Positions 52,012 through 60,666 of a stretch of 64,000 bases of DNA are shown one piece after another. Within the stretch, counting starts at the first letter, position 1. Every line of letters begins with the position of its first letter. The DNA is from Variovorax jilinensis (GTDB lineage: Bacteria > Pseudomonadota > Gammaproteobacteria > Burkholderiales > Burkholderiaceae_C). The DNA is taken from contig NZ_JASZYQ010000009.1 in NCBI RefSeq assembly GCF_030316885.1, positions 1 to 64,000 on the forward strand. Reading direction: 5' to 3'. Both the position numbers and the translations under genes were made by a program. The notes under the pieces were generated by a model, which was given only the letters and a program-made list of their open reading frames with translations, had not been told where the DNA came from and ran no database searches.

Positions 52012-53042
52012 TCGCTGGCTGGACCCACAGGGCCTTCCCGATCGACGACGACGCGAGCCGCATCGGGGAAGCGCGGCGCCATGCCGCGCAACTGGCCGCC
52101 GGCCTGTCGTTCTCCGAGGTCGATGCGGGCCGTGTTGCCCTGGTGTTGACTGAACTCGGCACCAATCTGCTGCGGCATTCGCGCCGGGGCCGGCTGCTGA
52201 TTGCCGCCCGCCAAGGCGCGCGAGACATCGAGCTGCTCGCGATCGACGAAGGGCCCGGCATCGTGGATGTGCCGATGGCGATGCGGGACGGCCAGTCGTC
52301 CGGCAGCACACCGGGCACCGGGCTCGGCGCGATCCGCCGACTCGCCGACGAGTTCGACATGCATTCGACGGTGCCCGATGGCACCGTGTGCGTGGCGCGC
52401 GTGCGCGCCGCGACGCCGCCCGGAGTGCGGCCAAAGGTCGCAACCGCGGTGGCGATCGGGGCGATCTGCCTGCCCGCTCCGGGCGAGATCGTGTGCGGCG
52501 ACGCTTGGGCCGCAGGTTGTGACGCAGCGGGCGCCACCCTCCTGGTTGCCGACGGACTTGGCCATGGCCCCGAGGCCGCGAAGGCCTCGATGGCCGCCAC
52601 TGCCGCATTCGGCCGGGATCCGGCCGCAACCCCGCGCGACATGGTTCAGAAGGCGCACCTGGCACTTCAGACCACGCGCGGCGCCGCGTTGTGTGCGTTG
52701 CGTGTCGACGCCGAGGCCTCGACCTTGTCATACTCGGGCGCTGGCAACGTGGTCGGCCGAGTACTGTCCGGTGTGTTCGACAAGTCGATCGTCACGCAGC
52801 ACGGCACCGCCGGCCTTCAGATCCGCCGACCCGAGGAGAGCTCCATGACGCTGCCGCCTCATGCCCTGGTGATCGTCCACACCGACGGCATCGACACGCG
52901 CTGGCGTGGCGACCGGCTGCTGCCCGTCCTTGGAAAGGATCCCGCCCTGGCGGCCGCCATCCTCCTGCGCGACCATACGCGGCATCGCGACGATGCCACC
53001 GTGGTCGTGGTGCGGCGAACGGAGATGAGCCATGCCGCCTGA
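52002..53042 (+). CDS. Fusion of RsbT/RsbW-like ATPase and RsbX/SpoIIE-type PP2C phosphatase
   Basis: 346-aa two-domain protein. Residues 10-135 form a second GHKL kinase domain (VLTELGTNLLRHSRRG, IDEGPGIVDV, STPGTGLGAIRRLADEFD). Residues 145-340 form a PP2C/SpoIIE domain (PAPGEIVCGDAWAA, LLVADGLGHGPEAAKAS, VIVHTDGIDTRW, DHTRHRDDATVVVV) like RsbX. One chain therefore carries both kinase and phosphatase of the partner switch. The GTG start at 52002 overlaps rsbT by 10 nt. It likely resets the stressosome by dephosphorylating RsbS/RsbR; the extra ATPase may act on another STAS partner. Confidence 0.88.
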   Translation: MEIVAGWTHRAFPIDDDASRIGEARRHAAQLAAGLSFSEVDAGRVALVLTELGTNLLRHSRRGRLLIAARQGARDIELLAIDEGPGIVDVPMAMRDGQSSGSTPGTGLGAIRRLADEFDMHSTVPDGTVCVARVRAATPPGVRPKVATAVAIGAICLPAPGEIVCGDAWAAGCDAAGATLLVADGLGHGPEAAKASMAATAAFGRDPAATPRDMVQKAHLALQTTRGAALCALRVDAEASTLSYSGAGNVVGRVLSGVFDKSIVTQHGTAGLQIRRPEESSMTLPPHALVIVHTDGIDTRWRGDRLLPVLGKDPALAAAILLRDHTRHRDDATVVVVRRTEMSHAA

Positions 53043-53913
53043 GCTCGATCCCGCAGTCACGGCGCCGCTCGAGGCGGCGCTGACCGCCAGCCGGCAGGAG
53101 GTCGAGGAGCTGCGCGCCGAACTCGAGGAGACCAATCGAGGGGTCGTGGCGCTCTACGCCGAGCTCGACGCGCAGGCCGAGCAGCTGAGAAAGGCGACGG
53201 AGCTGAAAAGCCGCTTCCTCGCCTACATGAGCCACGAGTTCCGCACGCCGATCAGTGCCATCCGAAGCATCACGCGCCTGCTGAACGACCGCGTCGACGG
53301 CCCGCTGACCGCGGAACAGGAGCGGCAGGTCGGCTTCATCGAATCGAGCGCGACCGAGTTCGCCGAGCTGGTGGACGATCTGCTCGACCTCGCCAAGATC
53401 GAGGCGGGGCGTGTCGAGATCTCGCCGGCCTGGTTCGAGATGGTCGATCTGTTCTCGGCGCTGCGCGGCATGTTCAAGCCGGTGCTCATCAACCCCGACA
53501 CCGTGCTGATCTTCGAGGAGCCGGTCGAACTCCCGCGCCTGTTCACGGACGACCGCAAGCTCTCGCAGATCCTGCGCAATTTCATCTCCAACGCCCTCAA
53601 GTTCACGCCACGCGGGGAGGTGCGCGTGTCCGCGACGCGCGTCGATGGCGATTTCGTTCGCTTTTCCGTGACCGACAACGGCATCGGCATCTCGCCTGAA
53701 CATCACGCGGCCGTCTTCGACGACTTTGCCCAGGTCGATTCACCGCTGCAGAAGCGCCTGCGCGGCACCGGCCTGGGACTGTCGCTGAGCCGACAGCTCG
53801 CGCAGCTTCTGGGCGGTCGGGTCGAGGTGGTCAGCGCGCTCGGCAAGGGCTCGACGTTCTCGGTGGTCCTGCCGGTGCAGCTGCATGGCGCTGAAGCCGC
53901 GACGGAGGTCTGA
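53032..53913 (+). CDS. Soluble histidine kinase of the stressosome operon
   Basis: 293-aa kinase with no membrane segment or separate sensor domain. An N-terminal coiled coil (about 15-58) leads to HisKA with His68 in YMSHEFRTPISAIRS, then HATPase (N-box FISNALKFTPRG, DNGIGISPEH, RGTGLGLSLSRQLAQLLGG). It overlaps the phosphatase gene by 11 nt and is followed after 5 nt by a hybrid kinase. With no sensor of its own, its input probably comes from the stressosome proteins, as in the rsbRSTX-two-component modules known from Vibrio. Confidence 0.9.
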   Translation: MPPELDPAVTAPLEAALTASRQEVEELRAELEETNRGVVALYAELDAQAEQLRKATELKSRFLAYMSHEFRTPISAIRSITRLLNDRVDGPLTAEQERQVGFIESSATEFAELVDDLLDLAKIEAGRVEISPAWFEMVDLFSALRGMFKPVLINPDTVLIFEEPVELPRLFTDDRKLSQILRNFISNALKFTPRGEVRVSATRVDGDFVRFSVTDNGIGISPEHHAAVFDDFAQVDSPLQKRLRGTGLGLSLSRQLAQLLGGRVEVVSALGKGSTFSVVLPVQLHGAEAATEV

Positions 53914-53918
53914 GCGCT

Positions 53919-55889
53919 GTGGTTCCCGACGTCATCACCACCACCATCGATCGCGGCCTGCACACCGTCCTGGTGGTCGACGACAACCCGACCACCCGCT
54001 ATTCGACGGCAAGGGTGATTCGCGCCGCCGGTTTCCAGACACGCGAGGCCGCCACCGGTCGCGAAGCGCTCGAACTGGCCGGCCAGCATGTCTCTGCGGT
54101 GGTTCTGGACGTGCACCTGCCCGACTTCGACGGTTTCGAGGTCTGCCGGACCATTCGCGCCGACGTGGACACGGCCACGCTCCCGGTCATCCATCTGTCG
54201 GCCGCCTTCATCCGCAATGAGGACAAGGTCACCGGCCTGGATGCCGGGGCCGATGCGTACCTGGTTCACCCGGTGGAGCCCGCCGTGCTGATTGCGACAC
54301 TGCAGGCGCTGATCCGCGCCCGCATGGCGGAAGAGCGGTTGCGCAGCAGCGAGTCGCGTTTTCGGGCGATCTACGCCCAGGCACCGACCGGCATGGCACT
54401 GATCGATGACGCCGGTCGTTTCGTGGACGTCAACCCGGCGATGGTCGACCTGCTGCGTCGCTCTCGCGACGCGATCGTCGGCGAATCGATGGCGGCGCTG
54501 GCGCCCGAGGACTGGTCGGCTTTCGTGCGCGAGCGAAGCGCCAACCCGCGCGAGAGCGCCGCCACCTGGCAAGCGGAGTTCCCGCTGCGCCGGCAGGACG
54601 GCAGCCTGGTGCGGCTCGAGTGGACGATGTCCACCCACATCGAGCCCGGCCTGCGGATCGGCATTGCACTCGACGTGTCGGAGCGCTTCGAGCTCGAGAC
54701 CCGACGCCTCGAAGTGCTCGAGCGCGAGCAGGCAGCGCGGGCGGCGGCCGAGCGCCACAGCCGGACCAAGGACGATTTCATCGCCGTGCTCTCGCACGAA
54801 CTGCGCAATCCGCTCAATGCCATCGGGGGCTGGGTGCACGTGCTGAAGACGCGCAACGGCTCGGCCGACCTGCTTGAAAAGGGATTGACCGCCATCGACC
54901 GCAGCGTGAAGTCGCAAGCCCGTCTCATCTCCGACATCCTCGACGTCTCGCGCATCAGCTCGGGCAAGCTGCGGCTGCACTGCGAATGGAGCGAGCCGCG
55001 TGCGCTGGTCGCTTCGTCCATCGAGGCGCTCGGCGCTGCGATCGCCGCCAAGCGCCTGAACGTGCAGTTCGATCGCGAGGAGATCGATCAGCCTGCTTGG
55101 CTGGATCCCACGCGCTTCCAGCAGATCGTCTGGAATCTGCTGTCTAACGCGGTCAAGTTCTCGGAGGAGGGCGGCCTGGTCCGCATCAGCCTGACGCGCA
55201 ACGGCGACCGCCTGAACCTTTGCGTGCAGGACTTCGGTCGCGGCATCGACGCCGTCTTCCTGACTCATCTGTTCGATCGCTTTACGCAGAGCGATTCGCC
55301 GGACAACCGTTTCCATGGGGGCCTGGGGCTGGGGCTGTCGATCGTCAAGAACCTGGCGGAGTTGCACGGAGGGAGCGTCAGCGCCGAGAGCGAAGGCCCG
55401 GGCTTCGGCGCCACGCTGCGCGTGGAACTCGTCGTGGTGCCCGCCGATGGTCCGCAGCTGGTGTTGACCGAAACCCAGGAGCCAAAGCCCGCGTTGCTCC
55501 TTGATCGCGTGCTGGACGGCGTCGACGTCCTGGTGGTCGAGGACAACGCAGATGCCAGCGAGATGCTCACCCTGGTGCTTGCGGATGCCGGCGCCCAGGT
55601 GCGCCTGGCCGACAACTGCGACGAGGCGTTGCGACTCATCAGCCAGCAGTGGCCCGACGTGCTGGTCAGCGACATCGGTCTGCCCGGGCGAGATGGGTAC
55701 GAACTGATCCGCCTGACTCGCGAGCACGGTGAATCGAAGGGATTGAAGCGGCTCTTCGCCGTCGCGCTGACTGCCTTTGCGCGACCCCAGGACCGGGACA
55801 AGGCACTTGAAGCGGGCTTCGACGCCCACCTCGGCAAGCCCTTGCAGCCGCACGTGCTCATGGGCGTCATCAACGCCCGCGCCCGGTAG
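53919..55889 (+). CDS. Hybrid histidine kinase REC-PAS-HisKA-HATPase-REC
   Basis: 656-aa soluble hybrid. REC1 (about 15-130; phospho-acceptor Asp64 in VVLDVHLPDF) has the usual Lys-Pro replaced by His-Pro (AYLVHPVEP). A PAS domain (about 145-260; FRAIYAQAPTGMALIDDAGRFVDVNPAMVDLL), HisKA (IAVLSHELRNPLNAIGG), HATPase (NLLSNAVKFSEEG, DFGRGID, GGLGLGLSIVKNLAELHGG) and REC2 (about 535-650; VLVSDIGLPGRDG) follow. The GTG start is at 53919. REC1 is probably phosphorylated by the kinase just upstream, and the final output may be a distant regulator. No DNA-binding domain is present in this operon. Confidence 0.9.
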   Translation: MVPDVITTTIDRGLHTVLVVDDNPTTRYSTARVIRAAGFQTREAATGREALELAGQHVSAVVLDVHLPDFDGFEVCRTIRADVDTATLPVIHLSAAFIRNEDKVTGLDAGADAYLVHPVEPAVLIATLQALIRARMAEERLRSSESRFRAIYAQAPTGMALIDDAGRFVDVNPAMVDLLRRSRDAIVGESMAALAPEDWSAFVRERSANPRESAATWQAEFPLRRQDGSLVRLEWTMSTHIEPGLRIGIALDVSERFELETRRLEVLEREQAARAAAERHSRTKDDFIAVLSHELRNPLNAIGGWVHVLKTRNGSADLLEKGLTAIDRSVKSQARLISDILDVSRISSGKLRLHCEWSEPRALVASSIEALGAAIAAKRLNVQFDREEIDQPAWLDPTRFQQIVWNLLSNAVKFSEEGGLVRISLTRNGDRLNLCVQDFGRGIDAVFLTHLFDRFTQSDSPDNRFHGGLGLGLSIVKNLAELHGGSVSAESEGPGFGATLRVELVVVPADGPQLVLTETQEPKPALLLDRVLDGVDVLVVEDNADASEMLTLVLADAGAQVRLADNCDEALRLISQQWPDVLVSDIGLPGRDGYELIRLTREHGESKGLKRLFAVALTAFARPQDRDKALEAGFDAHLGKPLQPHVLMGVINARAR

Positions 55890-56160
55890 CCAACCCACGA
55901 CCGCAACCACTGCCGTACCGTGCCAAGCGGCGCATGGCGGCCCGGCAACGCTGGAAGCGAAAAGCCCTGCGGCATCGTCGGGCCCGAGGGCACCGCAACC
56001 ACGGGTGCCGCGGGATCCGGAGCAAATCGACCTCGAACCGATGCGCGGGCCTGGCTGCCTTGACGGTTCCCTCCTACTCCCGCCCATCCTGAGCGCCCAC
56101 TGACGGCGGAATGATTCCCAATGGCATAGTGGTACAGCAAACAACAACGGCGGATCTCCC

Positions 56161-56532
56161 ATGGCAGGCTTGTCGGTCTTTCTCGTCGAAGACAATCAGA
56201 AGATTCGCGATCACCTGATTCCTGCACTCGCGGAGATGGGCTCGGCCAGCGTGATGGCAATCGCGGAATCCGAGGACGATGCCATCCAATGGCTTGCCCT
56301 GCACAAGGGACAGTGGGATCTCGCCGTGATCGATCTCTTCCTTGCGCAGGGATCCGGGCTCGGCGTCGTCAAATGGTGCGAGGGTCGCGAGCCGACCCAG
56401 CGCGTGGTCATCCTGACGAACTACGCCACCGCCAGTGTTCGCGCGGCCTGCCTGGAGGCTGGCGCAGATGCCTTTTTCGACAAGTCCACGCAACTCGAAG
56501 AGTTCTTCGAGTTCTGTCTGGGTCGCGCCTAG
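56161..56532 (+). CDS. Stand-alone receiver-domain response regulator
   Basis: 123-aa CheY-like protein. The acidic pocket is FLVEDNQKIRDHL, the phospho-acceptor aspartate is in LAVIDLFLAQGSG, and the switch residue is in VVILTNYAT. The lysine is in FFDKST, where the usual proline is replaced by serine. The start has a purine-rich GGCGGATC upstream. It lies 271 bp after the hybrid kinase, a gap (55890-56160) in which I see no gene or motif. It could be the phosphate acceptor of the stressosome kinases or an independent regulator. Confidence 0.85.
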   Translation: MAGLSVFLVEDNQKIRDHLIPALAEMGSASVMAIAESEDDAIQWLALHKGQWDLAVIDLFLAQGSGLGVVKWCEGREPTQRVVILTNYATASVRAACLEAGADAFFDKSTQLEEFFEFCLGRA

Positions 56533-56613
56533 CGGGTCGCGCCTGGTGCGGGCGCAATCCGCCTCGTGGTTCTCCGTCGCCCGCTGCACTTGCCTTGAGC
56601 GCCCGCGCGCCAT

Positions 56614-56637
56614 ATACTGAACTTAATGGTTCAGTAT
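56614..56637. promoter_or_regulatory. ArsR operator overlapping the start codon
   Basis: ATACTGAAC-N6-GTTCAGTAT, a perfect 9-bp inverted repeat whose spacer contains the ArsR ATG. A repressor bound here would block both transcription and ribosome loading. Autoregulation by the ArsR protein is inferred. Confidence 0.7.
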
Positions 56638-56982
56638 TCATCCCGTCTCGACGACTCTTTTGCAGCGTTGTCCGACGCGACCCGGCGGGGCGTGATCGAA
56701 CAGCTCTGGCGCGAGGACGCCTCGATCACCGAGCTGGCCGAGCGCTTCCAAATGACGCTGACGGGCATGAAGAAGCACGTGAGCGTACTGGAGCAGGCCG
56801 GGCTGATCACCACCGAGAAGGTCGGGCGGGTGCGCACCTGCCGGCTCGGGCAGGGCGCGCTGGACGAAGAGTGGGCCTGGCTCGAGCGCTACCGCCGCAT
56901 GTGGACGGCGCGCTTCGATGCGCTGGACCAGGTCGTCGAGGAACTGAAACGCAAGGAGAGCGACGATGGTCGAAAGAAGTGA
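56626..56982 (+). CDS. ArsR-family winged-helix regulator
   Basis: 118-aa ArsR/SmtB regulator of the subgroup paired with SRPBCC proteins. The winged helix runs from FAALSDATRRGVIEQL through ITELAERFQMTLTGMKKHVSVLEQAGLITTEKVGRVRTCRL. There are no cysteine pairs for metal sensing. The stop overlaps the SRPBCC gene start by 17 nt. The tail has many Trp and Arg residues (EEWAWLERYRRMWTARFD), common in this subgroup. It probably represses its own operon through the palindrome over its start. Confidence 0.9.
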   Translation: MVQYSSRLDDSFAALSDATRRGVIEQLWREDASITELAERFQMTLTGMKKHVSVLEQAGLITTEKVGRVRTCRLGQGALDEEWAWLERYRRMWTARFDALDQVVEELKRKESDDGRKK

Positions 56983-57457
56983 GCCGGCGGGCGCGAAACA
57001 TCCCACATCGGCGGAGCGCAGGTCGGACCGCGAAGTCGTGGTCAGGCGCGTCTTCGACGCACCCGCACGATTGGTGTTCGAGGCCTGGACGCGGCCCGAA
57101 CTGTTCAAGCAGTGGTGGGTGCCGAAGTCGATCGGCCTGGCGCTGTTGTCCCTGGAACAGGACGTGCGCGTGGGCGGCGGCTATCGCCTCGTTTTCGACC
57201 TCGGCGACTCGAAGACGATGGCCTTCTTCGGCAAGTACATCGAGGTGACGCCCCCGTCGCGCCTGTCCTGGACCAATGAGGAAAGCGACGATGGCGCCGT
57301 GACCACCGTGACCTTCGACGAGAAGGACGGCCAGACGCACCTCACGTTCTCGGAGCTCTACCCGACGAAGGAAGCGCTCGACCGCAACATCGGGAGCACC
57401 GAGGGGCTGCCCGAGCAGTTCGCGCAGCTTGACGCTTTGCTTCCGACGCTCGGCTGA
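56966..57457 (+). CDS. SRPBCC/AHSA1-domain protein
   Basis: 163-aa START-like lipid/hydrophobe-binding fold (AHSA1/Hsp90-activator C-terminal type). Hallmarks are VVRRVFDAPARLVFEAWTRPELFKQWWVPKS, FFGKYIEVTPPSRLSWT and TVTFDEKDGQTHLTF. The pair ArsR-AHSA1 is very common; the protein may bind the inducing compound. The GTG/ATG choice is clear (ATG 56966, overlapping ArsR). Convergent with the small gene at 57493. Confidence 0.88.
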   Translation: MVERSEPAGAKHPTSAERRSDREVVVRRVFDAPARLVFEAWTRPELFKQWWVPKSIGLALLSLEQDVRVGGGYRLVFDLGDSKTMAFFGKYIEVTPPSRLSWTNEESDDGAVTTVTFDEKDGQTHLTFSELYPTKEALDRNIGSTEGLPEQFAQLDALLPTLG

Positions 57458-57492
57458 CGGCGGCGAGCGCTCCGCGGTGCGGCGGATCGGTG

Positions 57493-57744
57493 CTAGTCCC
57501 CCTTCGCGCGCGTTCTCGCCATCTGGTCCTTCACCTGCGTGAGCACCTGGGCAAGGCTATAGGACGCCGGCGACTGCAAGGCCGGGTAGGGGCCATAGGA
57601 CTCGAGCTCCTGCAGCCATAGCGCCTGGCCGATGGGGATGATGTTCCAGTCGTAGATGTAGGCGGTCAGCGGCCCGGACAGGGCGCCACCCTGGCCCAGC
57701 AGGCCACCGTTTGCGGCCTCCGATGCCATCGCGAAGTAGATCAT
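57493..57744 (-). CDS. Hypothetical fragment (83 aa)
   Basis: Starts at the first in-frame ATG (57744) with MIYFAMASEAANGGLLGQGG and continues DWNIIPIGQALWLQELESYGPYPALQ. The sequence is protein-like but begins abruptly, and the same frame runs upstream through GTPDW and earlier codons without another ATG. It may be the C-terminal remnant of a larger protein whose 5' part was lost when the phosphatase region was joined. No family recognised. Confidence 0.4.
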   Translation of the reverse strand: MIYFAMASEAANGGLLGQGGALSGPLTAYIYDWNIIPIGQALWLQELESYGPYPALQSPASYSLAQVLTQVKDQMARTRAKGD

Positions 57745-57875
57745 CCAGTCCGGTGTGCCGGCCCGCTTGGCGGGCTGCTTGCGATCGACGCCTGCAGCAT
57801 GCCGGCCTTCCTCACGGGGCCCCGCACGCGGCTCGACAAGGCATTGAAGAATGGCCGGAAGGGCTATGCTCCCGC

Positions 57876-58475
57876 ATGGCCAGTTCAGAAGCCTCCTCCG
57901 GACCTTCGGCGCTGCCTTGCCTGACCCGGCGTGAACTCCTGCTGCTGCTGGGCTTGGGCGCGACCGATCGAGTGAGCGCGCAGTCCCATAGCGAAACGTT
58001 GGCCAAGCACCTTCGCGGAGGGCGCTGCGCGGTGCTCTGGCGTCACGGGCAGACCTCGCCGGGTGTCGGTGATCCGCCCGGGTTCCAGCTCGGCGACTGC
58101 AAGAGCCAGCGCAACCTGAGTGCCGAAGGGCGGGCGCAGGCGCAGGCCGCAGGGGCCTGGTTCAAGACGCGCTCTTTGCGTCCCAGCGCTGTGCGGTCGA
58201 GCGCATGGTGCCGGTGCCGAGACACGGCCGATCTCGCCTTCGGAACCCATTCGCACTGGGCCTCGCTCGATTCCAGCTTCGGCGGGGACGCCGATGGCGC
58301 AGCGCGGCGTCGGACCATGCTGGACGCCTTGCGCGGTATCCCCGCAGAGGCCTTCGAGGTCTGGATCACGCATCAGGTCAACATCACCGCGTTCACCGGC
58401 GAGTCGGTGGCGATGGGCGAGGCCGTGCTCGTCGACCGCCAGGGCCAGCTGCTCGGACGCATAGGCTTCGCGTGA
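57876..58475 (+). CDS. Histidine phosphatase superfamily protein (exported)
   Basis: 199-aa phosphoglycerate-mutase-like phosphatase. The catalytic RHG motif is in CAVLWRHGQTSPG, and SAWCRCRDTADLAFG and ITHQVNITAFTG supply the second Arg and His. A Tat-like signal (TRRELLLLLGLGATDRVSAQ) precedes it, so the enzyme is probably periplasmic. The ATG at 57876 was chosen because the frame upstream lacks coding character. Related lipoproteins and exported phosphatases occur in Burkholderiales; the substrate is unknown. Confidence 0.8.
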   Translation: MASSEASSGPSALPCLTRRELLLLLGLGATDRVSAQSHSETLAKHLRGGRCAVLWRHGQTSPGVGDPPGFQLGDCKSQRNLSAEGRAQAQAAGAWFKTRSLRPSAVRSSAWCRCRDTADLAFGTHSHWASLDSSFGGDADGAARRRTMLDALRGIPAEAFEVWITHQVNITAFTGESVAMGEAVLVDRQGQLLGRIGFA

Positions 58476-58636
58476 CTTGAGCGCTGGGCATGAGCCCAGG
58501 AAGGCGCGCCATGATGCTCCTGCCGCTTGTAGGCCGGCGCCGATTGCGTTGAGCACCAACATCGCAAATGATTCGCGTTGGAGCTTCAGCCGCACCGGCT
58601 CGCGTCATCTGGTCCCAAGTTCGGAGGTTCACCGCC

Positions 58637-58903
58637 ATGAATCGCGTCACAGTCGACCTCTACCAAAGCGTCACCGACCCCGAGAAATTCCTGGCGCTGC
58701 CCACGGGCACCGACCCGACCGTCCTCACGGCGCCGATGTTGTTCGATCCGGATTTCGGGGAAGTGAAGCGCTATCGGCAGGCATTCGAGTTCGATCCCGA
58801 GCAAGCCTATGCCGGCGTCGACGCCGCCAAGATCGCCGCGGACATCCTGACGGTCAAGTGGTCGATGTACGGTCGATCGACCTCGTCTGCCGCCATGGAC
58901 TGA
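58637..58903 (+). CDS. Small hypothetical protein (88 aa)
   Basis: Starts MNRVTVDLYQSVTDPEKFLALP and has an acidic middle (MLFDPDFGEVKRYRQAFEFDPEQAYAGVDAAKIAADILTVKWSMYG). GGAGG lies 11 nt upstream of the ATG. It looks like a compact alpha/beta cytosolic protein. I do not recognise the family; similar small orphans are frequent in Comamonadaceae. No neighbour gives a clue. Confidence 0.55.
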   Translation: MNRVTVDLYQSVTDPEKFLALPTGTDPTVLTAPMLFDPDFGEVKRYRQAFEFDPEQAYAGVDAAKIAADILTVKWSMYGRSTSSAAMD

Positions 58904-59025
58904 CGCAACACGAAGGTGATCATTGCCCTGCACTTTCGAAAGTCGGTCCCTCCATGGGAATCTGATCCATCCAGCCACGGCCTGGGCTCCAACCCACGCC
59001 TCGATGACTGACTCGGAAAGCGACC

Positions 59026-60318
59026 GTGTTCGCTGATTACGTGAGAAGCGCCTCGTGGCCGACTGCTCTTGCGCTCGTGCTGCTCGTGCTGGTGGTGCTG
59101 CTCGGCATCATCATCTGGTCGATTCGTCGGCATCGTGATCCCAAGCTCGAAATCCATTGCGACGCACCGATCGGCGAACTCATGCCATCGATTGCCGGCT
59201 TGACGCAAGGAAGCGTTCAGGATGGCAACTCGGTGGAACTGCTGGTCGACGGTGCATTCTTCGAGGCCCTGTTCACGGAGATCGGCAGCGCCGCGCGGTC
59301 CATCCATTTCGAGACCTTCCTCTGGAAGGAGGGCCAACTGGGCACACGTCTCGCAGATGCGCTGATCGAGCGCCGCCGCGCCGGCGTTGCGGTCCGCGTC
59401 CTGGTCGACGCGGACGGCGGCAAGAACATGGGGGAAGTCACGCCCCGCCGGTTGCGAGAGGCCGGCTGCCAGTTCCACTTCCATCATCCCCGCCACATCC
59501 GGAATATCGGCGTGTTCAATGACAGGGATCACCGCAAGCTCATCGTCGTGGACGGCCGCGTGGCGTTCGTCGGCGGCCATTGCATCGTGGACGGATGGAT
59601 GTGCAGATCCGCACAAAGATGCGACGATGTCCGCGACCTGGGGGTGCGACTGGAGGGCCCGGCGGTGCACGCCGTGCAGTCCGTCTTCGCCGAGAACTGG
59701 ATCGAAGACACGGGCGAACTGTTCCTCGGCGAAGCCTTCTTCCCGCGAATCGAGCATGCTGGCGACGTCGAAGTTCATGTGGCCAGCGTCAAGCCGGAAG
59801 GCTCACCTCCGTCGGTGAAGGTCCTGCATCACCTCGTCATCTGCATGGCGCGCGAGAAGCTCTGGATCCAGAACCCCTATTTTTTGCCGGACGACGAGGC
59901 CATCGAGGCGCTGTGTGCGAGTGCGCGACGCGGGGTGGATGTGCGGGTGATGGTTCCGTCCGCCGAAGCCTCCGACATGCCGATGGTCCAACACGCCGCA
60001 CACCACAACTTCCAGATCCTGCTCGAGGGCGGCGTCCGAATCTTCGAGTACCAGGACTGCCTGCTGCATCAAAAGGTGATGACTGTAGACGGCGCATGGT
60101 GCGCGATCGGGTCCAGCAATTTCGATGACCGATCACTGGAGACCAACGACGAAATCACCTTGGGCATCAAGGACGATCGGTTGGCAGCGCAGCTCGAGGC
60201 GCTGTTCGAGGCGGATATGAAGCACTGCATGGAACTCGATGCGGGGCGTTGGGCCCAGCGCGGGCTCTGGCATCGCTGCAAGGACGGCTTCTTTCATCTT
60301 TTCAACGAGTTGCTCTAG
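59026..60318 (+). CDS. Phospholipase D-family cardiolipin synthase-like enzyme
   Basis: 430-aa membrane-anchored PLD enzyme. An N-terminal transmembrane helix (about 10-32, WPTALALVLLVLVVLLGIIIW) precedes two HKD motifs: HRKLIVVDGRVAFVGG (His169) and HQKVMTVDGAWCAIGSSNFDDRSLETNDE (His348). This layout matches ClsB/ClsC-type cardiolipin synthases, with a single membrane segment in place of two. The GTG start at 59026 is chosen; no ATG fits. It probably makes cardiolipin from phosphatidylglycerol at the inner membrane. Confidence 0.9.
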   Translation: MFADYVRSASWPTALALVLLVLVVLLGIIIWSIRRHRDPKLEIHCDAPIGELMPSIAGLTQGSVQDGNSVELLVDGAFFEALFTEIGSAARSIHFETFLWKEGQLGTRLADALIERRRAGVAVRVLVDADGGKNMGEVTPRRLREAGCQFHFHHPRHIRNIGVFNDRDHRKLIVVDGRVAFVGGHCIVDGWMCRSAQRCDDVRDLGVRLEGPAVHAVQSVFAENWIEDTGELFLGEAFFPRIEHAGDVEVHVASVKPEGSPPSVKVLHHLVICMAREKLWIQNPYFLPDDEAIEALCASARRGVDVRVMVPSAEASDMPMVQHAAHHNFQILLEGGVRIFEYQDCLLHQKVMTVDGAWCAIGSSNFDDRSLETNDEITLGIKDDRLAAQLEALFEADMKHCMELDAGRWAQRGLWHRCKDGFFHLFNELL

Positions 60319-60423
60319 CAGGTGCCGATGCTTTTCTGTATGCGACGGCTTCAAGTTTGGCGAGCGCGGTCGCGCTTTCGTCAGCCGAAGAAGCAGGAAG
60401 GCGTCTTCTCCAGACCGCGTCGC

Positions 60424-60666
60424 CTACGTACCGTCGCGCTCTGCCTCTTCCGGGCGATTGCGGTCCTGATAGGGCGAACTGCCTTGATTGCCGGACTCGC
60501 CGACGCCTGCATCTCCGGGACGCTTGGGCCGCTTGTCAGATGCGGGGCGCGTCTCAGGCTGATCCGGAACGACCCCGCTCTCGGCATCGGTCTTGGAAAA
60601 TTGCTTCATCGCGTTTTCCGCTGGCGTGGGGTGGCGGGTGGGTGCAGAGGGGCCTGGGGCTTTCAT
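60424..60666 (-). CDS. Small disordered hydrophilic protein (80 aa)
   Basis: Starts MKAPGPSAPTRHPTPAENAMKQFSKTD and continues with a highly charged, proline-, aspartate- and arginine-rich tail (DKRPKRPGDAGVGESGNQGSSPYQDRNRPEEAERDG). AAAGGA lies 6 nt upstream of the ATG. It has no cysteine or hydrophobic core and is probably intrinsically disordered. Such proteins often accompany stress genes in Burkholderiales; function unknown. An in-frame ATG at 60609 is an alternative start. Confidence 0.5.
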   Translation of the reverse strand: MKAPGPSAPTRHPTPAENAMKQFSKTDAESGVVPDQPETRPASDKRPKRPGDAGVGESGNQGSSPYQDRNRPEEAERDGT

